Of a DNA stretch of 64,000 bases, positions 35,635 through 45,700 are shown piece by piece. The stretch comes from Phytoseiulus persimilis (Eukaryota; Arthropoda; Arachnida; Mesostigmata; Phytoseiidae): NCBI GenBank assembly GCA_037576195.1, contig CM075103.1, forward strand, positions 29,658,723-29,722,722. The letters run 5' to 3'. Every line of letters starts with the position of its first letter. Position 1 is the stretch's first letter. The translations under genes were made by a program, and so were the position numbers. A model generated the notes under the pieces. The model had not been told where the DNA came from. It saw nothing but the letters and a program-made list of their open reading frames with translations, and searched no databases.

Positions 35635-37525
35635 ATGAGGACCCTTATCTCCGCCGCCGCGGTTCTGTGTTTTGTCGGGGGTGGGGAACCTCAGACGACA
35701 ACCACACAGTCCACAACAACCATCTCAGTTCCACCGATCTCGAGAAAAGTTCAGCCTGCGCGTTCGTGCGTCAAAAGCGTCTGGTGTTACTGCGATTTGA
35801 GCAATTTGTGCGAGCTGGGTTGCTGCTGCGATCCCGACTGCGAACAGACGGTGACGGACGCGTTCGAGAACGGTGAGTTGTGCGAATCCTTCGAAGCTGG
35901 TGGAGGGCTCCGGCTCCATACTGAGAGTGCCATCTTCCAGAATGCCCGTGCGAGCTGCCCAACGAGTTCGAAGTGCCGTATTGCAGCAAAAGCGATATTC
36001 TCGTCTCCAATCAGACGCATCTCATCAAGCGCTCGATCGGTGGATTGATTTGTTTGGTGGACGATCACGTGTACAGGAAGGATGCTTACACCGAGGGCGT
36101 AAGTTGCTCGGAGCTCGCTGATTCCATAGGAATGACCATCCATGGGAAGCGGGTCCGGTGGAAATTGATTTTCCGGAATTTCAGAGGACCCTGTCGTCGG
36201 AGAAGTTCTCTGAGAAACTAAAATACCTGAGAGCAGTAGGAGAGTTTGCCAATCTGGAGGCTAACATCGATCGCGCTGCGGACTCGGCGCACGAAACGGG
36301 CTTGAAAGAGGGTGACTCATTGAAGATCAAACTCAAGGACGGAGTCACGCAGGATTTCGGTTTGTTTGGACTCGAATTGCTTGTGGAGAATAGAGAAGCC
36401 GCCATCCTCCCGCGACAAAGCGCCCCGACCGCGTGGAAATCGTTCGTCATCGTTGTTTCCTTTCCAGGAATCCCAGTCGCGATCGGGGGCGACATGTGCG
36501 ACGCGCTGGCGACAGTGCAATACCTGAAGCCACGGAGCTCTCGGTGCTCGATACGGTTTTCCTGTGACAACCCCTTCTCCCTGATGGACCACTTCACCAA
36601 CGTGGGTTTCGTGACCCGCGACTCGAAGTTTGTCGAGCCCCTGGCCGACATCTGTCTCCCAAACAAGGACTGTGCAGCTCACAGCACCCCGGACCTCACC
36701 GTGTGCTCGTACATCACCAAAGTCGACTACCGGATAGTACACAACGGGACTCTCGGTGTTCAAGACGTCTACGTTTTCGTCCACAGAGAAGAAACTCTGC
36801 CCCCGGAAGGGAGCCTGGTGCCTATTCAGTTCGACGTCGTGTTCGAGACCAAACAAGATGCCACTGTGAGATTCAACGGGGGCGCCACTCTGCGCAGTGG
36901 GAATCCTGGTTACCTCTTCGGTAAACCGGTTCTCGCCAAGAATGGAGATTCGTCCACGAGGCCAGTTTCTGCTCCTTTCAAGGACTGCACGGACATCGAG
37001 GGAGGAACCGTTCTGTTCGGCAGGAACGTGGAGACCGCATGTTTGTACTCCAGCTGCGAGGAGCTCACGGAGTTCCTGCCGACAATGCTGGCCGGGGATT
37101 CGCCGGGTTTCATCGGAGCGTACGGAAGCTCCGACGCTCGAATGGTGGACGACTGGGTCGTAGTGGACGAGAACGCCGTAAATTTCAACGATTCCTGCTC
37201 CTACCGGGTCGAAGTCGTATTCGCCTACACGAGGACGCACTTCACGATAAACCCTCAAAATCGGATAGTTTACGCGCAGGTCAGGTACTCGTCGCAGACA
37301 GACCCGCAGCCGTTGGTGGAGATTTCAGTGGATTTCGTTGACATGAGCTCGTCGCCAGAAGTCAAATATGCCGCACCTCCGATCATAGACATAAAACTCC
37401 CCGAAGATTTTTTCTACCCTTTGCACTTGGGAGCGGGCGGCTGCCGCCTCTTGAAGTCCATGCAGGCTCTGGTGTTTTCCTGCGCGCTGTTTTCCCTCCT
37501 GAATAGAGCATTCCGCCCGATCTAG
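35635..37525 (+). CDS. TCTN: Tectonic, ciliary transition zone protein, three or four exons
   Basis: Tectonics are secreted or membrane-anchored members of the MKS transition-zone complex that control which membrane proteins enter cilia. Exons: 35635-35872, 35941-36098, 36185-37525, giving 578 residues. A signal peptide (RTLISAAAVLCFVGG) precedes a Thr-rich linker. Then comes the family hallmark cysteine cluster, CYCDLSNLCELGCCCDPDC, continuing across intron 1 into ECPCELPNEF. Later features are a GDSLKIKL segment, a cysteine-spaced domain, and a C-terminal hydrophobic segment (about the last 25 residues) like the membrane anchor of TCTN2/3. Inside exon 3, 36360-36467 (108 bp, no stop) starts GTTTGT and ends in a strong TTTCCTTTCCAG. 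Splicing it keeps frame, gives 542 residues and restores the short spacing seen in human TCTN3, so it is probably an intron. The ATG lies 3 nt after the B9D2 stop. Which TCTN paralogue is not resolved; many invertebrates have one. Confidence 0.87.
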
Positions 37526-37593
37526 AGTGATCCCGGCTTCATAACCATATGATGAACTGTACATACTCAGATTCACTGTGAATCAGCTTGTGA

Positions 37594-37599
37594 AATAAA
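37594..37599 (+). terminator. Polyadenylation signal after Tectonic
   Basis: AATAAA 69 bases past the Tectonic stop. It may serve a shared B9D2-Tectonic transcript. Confidence 0.75.
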
Positions 37600-37859
37600 C
37601 TTCAGGTTGCATATCCGCACGACCCCGCACGACTGGTAACACAGCTGTGGAGCGAACATGGCTGTTTTCCCTGATCAGAACCCTTCCGACTCCCGCGCCC
37701 CTCTCATCCTTGCTCCCGATGATCCCTCCGCTCTCTCGTTGCTATGTCTTGTGTCAACGCAATATCTCAGGCAGGCCCGTCAGTTGCTGATGCGACGAGC
37801 TGAAACGTTCCATCGATCGAGGGAGTCCTAGAGAGAGAGAGTTTAAGAAACCGGCTTGG

Positions 37860-37865
37860 TTTATT
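37860..37865 (-). terminator. Polyadenylation signal of POLD1
   Basis: AATAAA on minus, 77 bases past the POLD1 stop. The convergent Tectonic gene ends about 260 bp away. Confidence 0.7.
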
Positions 37866-37941
37866 TACAGACAGCCGTCATCGGGATCAATCCGATCTCG
37901 ACTCGCTCGATCACCCCTTAAAAAACGTCGGATTCCCTGAG

Positions 37942-40900
37942 TCACCATTCGAGTTTGAAACGATCCATTAACTTCTGTTGGTCCTGTAGGTCCATCTGCA
38001 CTTTCTTCCTCATGTAGAAAATCGGACAATCTCTCGACGTACACAGCACTTCCTCGTGGAGGCTCCCCGTGCACCTAAAAAGTCAACACTGATTAAATTC
38101 CACCTTTCGGTCGGTGTCGTGGCCTCCTCCTCTCTTCTCCCATGCTGGGCATCCCTCCATCTACACAAAATGGCGGACGACATTTTTCCCTCAGCTCCTA
38201 GGAAGACATAAGTCGGGAGCAAGGGATGCGCTCACCTCTGACACTGTGTCCAGAGCTTTGAAAACTTTTCCTCCAACTTGTTCAGCGACACCACTTCGGT
38301 CATTAGGATTTCGTTCGCACGTTTGTCGCAGTGTTCACAAACGGCGCCGTTCTCACGGCTGGAAGCGAGAACCGCTTTGCATCCGATGCAGGTGGCTTTC
38401 TTCTTCGTGAACATGGCCAACGCCCCAACTTTACTGTGAACAACAGCTTTCGACCGCGTGTGGTCGCCCCGCAACAATTCGCTGGCAGCTTTGGTCTCGC
38501 CCAATATGGGCTCGAAAATCCTCAGAAGAGGCTTCGATATTTGGTTCTCGAGATAGTACTGAGTATCGATGGGGATATTGTTCTCCAGAACATAGATCGG
38601 ATCCTCGGATTTCATGTACGCCGCTGTTCCTTTGGAAGCAGCGATGATGACGTAGGGGACCCGATCCCCCAGCTTGGGAGCACTTCCCGCGTCGCGTTTC
38701 ATCATTCGATTCGCCAGCTCGACGTGAGCCTGCTTCCCCGCGTATTCTTCTTCCGTCTTCGTCAATTCCTGGAATGCGAACCCCAGAAGTGACGTTGATT
38801 CACTGACGGTTCTCGTTCGTCGAGCTGCTCGTAAAACATTGGGATATTGTAGGTAGGATCGCTCGCTGATCTCGTTTTGGAAGGGGTCCGATGTAGTACA
38901 AACCTTCGTTATGACGAGTTGAGAGATATCGATGCGGTTACAGAGCAGATCGGCGATGGTCTGCTTGGCGAAATTCGTGGCGCCCGTTGGATCTCTGTGG
39001 AAAATCCCCACATCAGTTTTCGATCATAACTTCTCCCCGGCTCCTCTGTGCCGGTGGAGAACTGACCTTGATGAAAGTCGTTGGAGAACAACGCAAACTC
39101 ACTTCTCGATCAAGATCTTCTCCAAGCAGGTGTTTATGAGATTCGCCACCAGAGGGCAGTTGTCTCTCCTCACAGTTTCGATACCCTTGCAGTCCATCTT
39201 GTCGTGCTTGTCAGGTCTTGTGTACAACAAACCCGCGTACCTTTTTTTGTTGATCAAGAGGTACGGGTAGTAAACTTTCTCGAACTCGAGCTTGATCGGT
39301 TGCACAAACTTGGACGTCACGTACTCAGCGGCTTCCCTCCCCAAGTCCATTGCCTCCTCTAACTTCTCGACCCCGAATTTAATCATGACCGAGTCGGTGT
39401 CGCCGTAAATAACTTTGGCATCGTACTTGAAGCCGTTCGCCTGGCAGTACTTCGACTCCACTTCTCGAGCGGTCTCGTCGATCATCTGGCGTCCGAAGGA
39501 GGTGACCGATTGCGAGATGGCGAGGCAAGGCAGTTTACCAACCTGGGCTCCGGTAAAACCATAAACGGAGTTGGCGCTGATCTTCAAAGCCAATTGTCTA
39601 CCGTCGAGAACCTTCTTCCTGAAGGGGTCTTTCTCGTTCTTCAGATCAGTCTTGGCTTTTTTACGAGCCGACAGGAGGCTCTCGAGAATCTCCGGCAGGA
39701 GACCCTTCCGACAGGAGGTCTTCACGAAATAGTCGCCGGACGGCGTTTTGATGTACTGATCCGGCTTCAGGTTTTCCCTCATCTTCGAATCGTTGGCAAG
39801 CGTGGTGTAGCAGAGATTGTGAGCCATCATGATAGAAGGGTAAAGCGATGAGAAATCGAGTGTCGCAATAGGTACCGAGTAGTAGCCTCGGGTGGGTTCG
39901 ATGACGGTCGCACCGGTGAAGTCGTCGCCGGTTTGGACATTGATCACCGGGAGGATCAAATCTTGTTCTCTCGCTTTCCGAAGGAGCTGGGAAACAACTT
40001 TTATCTGCTGGCCTCGCAAAAGGAGGTAAGAGAGGGGAACTCCGGTTACCCTGGCCATTTCCATGTAGTTGATGATGCACATCAGTTTCTCCAGCAGCCG
40101 AAGCGGGAGCAGAGCGTCCTTGAGGCAGTAGACGGCGAGACGTCTCCGAGTTTGCTCATCTCCGTTCTGTAGATCGGTGATGATACTGTGCTGCACATCT
40201 TCTTTCTGCTCCTGGAGGAAGTTGTAAGACACCGCGTTCAATGTGTAGCTTCTCAATTTGTAGTCCCTCAGCAGAGCCAACAACAGGTCAAAGTTCACGC
40301 GGCCTTCCATCGCGATATTCTTGTTCTCCCGCCGGCCCATTTGCTTGGATTGAATCATGCTTTCCTTGATCACCGACTCGCTTCCTCTTATCCGACCCAG
40401 GTAGGGGAAATTCTTCACTTTGAGATGCTTAGCTCGGTTGACGAGGTACCAGTAATCGAAGTTGAGGATGTTGTAACCAGTGAGGATGTCGGGGTCGACC
40501 AAGCGGATGAACGCCGCCCACTGGTCAAGCATCTTGGATTCTGTGTCGAACGACATGACTTCGACCCCGGGAATCGGAGCACAAGTGTCGAGGGTCATGA
40601 TATTCCTGATGAAAGGGTCTTTTTGACCCTGTCTGATGACCATGGAGGCGATCTGGATAACTTTGTCTTTGTTCGGCTCGGGGAAGACTCCTTTGCGTCC
40701 TGCGCACTCGATGTCGAAGCTGAGCACGCGGAACGGAGCGACCCTGGCGAATTCTCCCTCGGCTGGATGGCTCAGGAAGTCTTTCCAGTTGATGTCGGCC
40801 TCATACTGGCACAGAGAGGTCTTTTCATTCTCGGGACGCAGGGTGTATTTCCCTTGCGGGAGCGTGATCCACGAGCAGCCGACAGTTTGGGTGTCGACCA

Positions 40901-41883
40901 TGAATCGGATTTCAAAGTCGATGTTTGCCTCGAAAGGTTTGTAATTGAACGATGGATGGGACCGAATCGAGACCGAGGCCCCCTCGAGGAGTCTTTTAGA
41001 CGGAGCGATGAGACGCGGCAGGGCCACCGTGATCTTGATGAACGGCTCTAAACCTTTGTCAGTGTAGCCATAAATGTTCTGTTTGTCGACGAGCTCACAG
41101 TTGAGCACAGCTTCAGCAACACTTTTGTTTCCTTTCATGTCACCGAGAACCGCACGGTTCAGTGCGTCGCGGAACTCTTCAAGGCTACCCTTGCTGAAGC
41201 CCGGAGGTGCCTGAACGTAGAAATAGGGGAGAAAACCGTGCACATGACACAAGACGCTGTGACCTTCATCTGTGGATCCGAAAACCCGAGTGATGGGGAC
41301 CAGTCCTGATTTGACAGACGTCATTCCGGTTCGAATGGGACCGACGTAATGATCGAGATCCACTTGTTGGAACTCCAACTTCTGTGCTTGGGTGTCCAAC
41401 GGTGGTGCTTCGGGTCTCTTCCATCGTGCGGACATGACTTCGTCGTCTGGCACCTGCAGGATGACAACGGTTGAGAAAGAGCTCACGATTGCCGTCTAGG
41501 GATGAATTGAGGAATCATATGGGGGCCACAGCGTGGAGAAGGATGCTTGACGTAGGTTTCATTCCCTCCTGCCAAGCCTCTTACAGCGCTAGTACTCACC
41601 TGAGAAGGGTCCACATGATTGAAGATTTTTTCTTCGGCTTCGCAGTCCTCCATCAAAGCGAGCTCGGCCTCGAAATTGTTCCCACCCCCTGTCAGAGACA
41701 ATAGCCCAAATCACGTAACCTCGTCTCGGAATGCAAACTAGAGCTCATCGTCGGGTGTTTCCTCAGAACTGAGGGATGGGTCTTTACGAGTTCCGAGTTT
41801 CATCTCGACTCACCGTCATCGGCGCTGGTTTTTGCCATTTTCGATGGGCCAGCCTGTGATGGAAAGCGACGTTTTTGAGACAT
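37942..41883 (-). CDS. POLD1: DNA polymerase delta catalytic subunit, six exons, 1088 aa
   Basis: POLD1 is the B-family polymerase and 3'-5' proofreading exonuclease of lagging-strand synthesis and repair. Exons: 41883-41814, 41688-41600, 41453-39103, 38994-38904, 38768-38236, 38074-37942. They give 1088 residues (human 1107) and all junctions keep frame. A basic N-terminus (SQKRRF) may be a nuclear signal. Exonuclease motifs are FDIECAG (I), [10 protein letters not shown] (II) and [10 protein letters not shown] (III), with all acidic residues present. Polymerase motifs are [15 protein letters not shown] (A), KISANSVYG (B) and YGDTDSV (C). The C-terminal CysA zinc site (CIGCKAVL...CEHC) is followed by CysB (CQRC...CTSRDC), the Fe-S cluster that binds the B subunit; CysB is split by the last intron between CQR and C. 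It is complete and intact. It is divergent from MOV10 (915 bp between start codons). Confidence 0.96.
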
Positions 41884-42798
41884 TTTCGCGAAACTCCTCC
41901 GAATCCCCTATTGGCGCGCGATTTTTAGGTGGACGACGTTCGGTAAACAGGCGCCTGCGGGCACAGGGTCTTCTATCCACCACCAGGTGGGATTTTTGGC
42001 GGTTCACAGCTGTGAGCGGGCATGAACACGGCTTTCGAGATTCTCAATCTGAAAACTCCGAATTCTTAGGCAGTTCGCTATGAGAGCTTGATTTCAGCTA
42101 TTTTCAGGCTGGCGAGGGACTCGGCGTACTTCAGTACAGATACGAAAGCTTGAAGAATTGCTCTTGAAGTTTTCTTTGAGAATCCGGAGCGCGCGAAGAT
42201 TCAAAATGCGGCTTTCGAAATCGACGGCAGAAAGAGGGAAATTCGGCTAAATGCCGAGATCGGGAGAAAGCTTCGTGTCGTGGAGTTCGTGATTGATTGT
42301 GATCTCAGTTTAGTTCAGTGGCGTAGGTTCCCAGTCGAGACAGTTCCCCCAAACCTTCAGACCGTGAGTACGATCAAGTGATGATTAGTGGGAATGGAGC
42401 CCGTCGCAGAGTGAAATTGACGCACCAGAATCGAAGACGGTGGAAAAACTGCCATCGGGGATGGATTTTCATGACTTTTCCTGTCTGGAAGAGATCCTGT
42501 CTGTTCTGCCACTGGGGTTCAGGGAGGACACGATGGGGTCACTGGATCATTATTCTCTGGGATGGTTCGAGAAACGAGCTGACATTGATTCAACTAGTGG
42601 AAAGTGGCCGTCATAGCACCGCGAATGGAAAGCTGTTTAGAATGTGTCTCCGATTTCGACAACGGAAATTCGTCTCCGCACGATGCCGTTGACTCACCCG
42701 TTGTCCGATGTTTTGGGAATGTTCGAAAAATCTCATTCTCCAAATGCGCGACGTAATCGAATGCATTCACTTTTGTAGAACATCCGTAGACGAGCGCA
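41884..42798. other. Shared upstream region of POLD1 and MOV10
   Basis: 915 bp between divergent start codons. It should contain both promoters and, for MOV10, a 5' UTR exon, because a TTTTGTAG acceptor lies about 20 bases before the MOV10 ATG. ORFs here (42378-42692 plus) are not supported. Confidence 0.55.
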
Positions 42799-45700
42799 AT
42801 GCTGAGGAGTCGCGAGGGGAAGAAATGCAAAACCTGCGACTGCACGGTTCCCCCTGATCAGGAAACTAGGCACCAAAATAGTGTTCATCACAATCTGAAC
42901 ATAATGAAACACTGGATGATAACAAGAGAGTGAGTTCACCCGATTTTGATTCTTGCTCTTGCTGCAGACTCATTATTCACATCAAATTTGTTCACTCTAA
43001 CAATTCTACAGGGAGGAGCTCTTGAAAAATAAGCAAGGGATCCGTCTAGTCAGCCCAGATACCAATGAATCAGGCCAAGTGTTCACTGTGGATGGTATCG
43101 TGACTGAATTCAAGGACGTCCGCATTGAGATCTTCAGTGATCACTATGACGTGACCCTCAGGATAGCTAGCGTCATCGTGGAAGGTAACATCGTGAAAAT
43201 TGATAGTCCTGTTGAAGATTCCAAAGTGGTCATCAAGAAGGGCTCATCGCACACATTGGAACTTAAGGCACTATCCGATCAACAATACAGCAGAACCGTA
43301 AGACATTGACGTTATCGAAATTCTTATGGAATATACTCTCTCAATGCAAACATGGTTTGTGCGCATCCCCCGAAAGAAGCACTTCGGCCATTCGAAATGT
43401 TCCTTTCCTGAGCAGATTCCCATCGGCTTTGTGTTTTCGAGACAAGGAGAAAACCACATCTACATCATGCGCTATCTGAGAGTCACCTTCCGTGATCCCA
43501 CGATAAGGTCACTGGAACCAGAGTCCCCCTACGTGGCCGTTGAGCCTGTCGCCCAGCTCCCACCCGCCGTTCGGATAGTGAAGATGAAGATGTCGCAAAC
43601 CAGTGCATTCAAAAGAGTTGCAGAAGCGTGGGTCTCTCTCTAAATGCATTATCGCAAATGTATTCTCAAACCGGCCTCCGATTCGCGTTCAATGTATCTT
43701 CTCGTTCCCTGCAGTCGGATCGCTCGCTCCGCGGACAACTTCGTTCCCGGTGCTGATGAAGAAGCCGAGGAAATGTTCGTCAACACCGAAGCTGTCCGGA
43801 AAATCGCGCTCCCCATGTACTATCCTCCCAGAATACTCACGGACATCCACATGTTTAAGTTGGAAGAACCGCCTGATATGACAGAAGACTTCAAAGAATA
43901 CCTCGATGAGGTAAGGTTAGTATCGTGCTCTACCGAATTGTATTGTACGCGCACCGAGCGGATAGGCAGCCAACCGGATGAAATGACATCAGACTCGACA
44001 CCACCACAGGAATTGTCTCGATGTCGGTATCAAGAGAGAGAAACCTGAGAACTACGGTAAGTTCTTCACAACGCTCCTGGCCTTCGAAGACATACAGCAG
44101 GAAACCGACATAAGGATGTACGACAAAGAAAAAGCGGCGCTGAAATATTTCGAAGACGACCTCGAAAGGTAGGACACTCCACAGGCACGATCCCTAGTTA
44201 ATCGCGGGTGGTCGAGGGAGGGGGGTTGCTCAAATAGAGCATGAGGACATTAAAAATGTCGACGCCAGGGCGGTGCACACCCTATACTCGATAGCGCTGA
44301 ACCGCTAGGAAAACTCTGAAGAAACCGTGCACGTCTCCTCCGACCGGAGCTGAACGTCTCATCATGAGGGTTCAGGTCGCGCAGCTCACTCTTCCGTATT
44401 ATTCTTCAATGCTTATCCACCTGTGGAGAAGTTTCTCGTTGGGCTTCAAAACCAAGAGTCGCGTTTCTCGGGCCATCGGAACCGATAGATATTGGGAGCT
44501 GGCATGAACCGTTCGCACTTCTCATGCGCAGGCGCTGTATTGACGGTTGCTCGGATCTATGGAGGTACAGCGGAGGGCAACTAGAGAATTTCGGAAGTGA
44601 ACGATCTCTTCTGTCTCGATTCGCTCGGACGACCGCCGTGGCTTTCCGGTCTCAATAGGGAGGGCTCTCGTTGTGTCGATCTCTTTTGAATGTCGATTCA
44701 TACGGAAAACAACAGCGAGCGTCATATCATCGCTTCTGGATTGAGCGGGGTAACGTGTCGAGAATTCTTCCGCTGAACGTTCCGCTGCAAAATTAAATTG
44801 ACCCCCGACGATCGCTCCAGCTACGTTCTTTCTGACGGCTCGCCGGTTTCACTGACCCTCCCGCTGGCGGTCAGCACCGAGGTTTGTGGTTCCCTGAACG
44901 ATTTTTCCACCTCACGGGAGCGACCGGAGCATCCTGGCGATATCCTGCTGGATTCGACCCTTTGTGTGCCATGAGTCCATCGGAGGTCAGGGAATCATTC
45001 CGCTCAGAGTGTGAAAGCACTCGAACGCTTCGTTTCGCCTCAAGCTTGGCACACGATCCGTTGGACTTGGATCGGGTCGATGTCCGATTTTCCCGAGAGC
45101 TCGCTCCCTTCTCTCATCTTTGCGGTAACAACTCGAGGCGTAAGGAAAACAGGTATTGGGAAGTTTCGTTCCATGATCTTGAATATGACACATCAAGACT
45201 TTGATTTTATTCAAAGGAGAAGCAGTTCAAGGACAGTCCAAGTACAATTCCAAGCAGACGCCATTTATCCGCACTCCGTAGACTAGCTGCTTATTTAAAA
45301 GAGACGAATCACTACATCTTCGTGTCTACTTTTTCACTTTTGTTCCTTCTGATCTCATTCGCTCCGGCTTAATTGGTTTCGTTGACGTGCCTAGTGCCCC
45401 AGCCCGCGTTCGAATCACTCATCCGGCCGCTTGGTTGTTTTTTCTCTTCCAAGGAAAAAATAAACGAATAGAGTAGTTTATGGCGTTTTATATACATATT
45501 GCTAGGAAACAACAACATATGTATGTAGTATTTTACACGACGAGAGTCAGCATCATCGATTTGTTGGTTTGAAGATTTACTTCTTTGTCATTTGCTTGTG
45601 GGCGAGCGGGTGATCGCTTGATCGATCGCCGTTGTGAATTCAATGGATCAACCGTCCACCAATCAGGCGGCTCTGCTGGTTAATGATGAACGATGGATCT

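Noticed and set aside
36317-37258. 313-codon ORF on minus
   Set aside because: Shadow of Tectonic exon 3; Tectonic's frame has the family cysteines and the antisense frame has no features.
40188-41051. 287-codon ORF on plus
   Set aside because: Shadow of POLD1 exon 3, which carries all polymerase and exonuclease motifs on minus.
45390-45440. tRNA B-box-like GCGTTCGAATCACT
   Set aside because: No A box, anticodon arm or acceptor stem pairing can be drawn around it.
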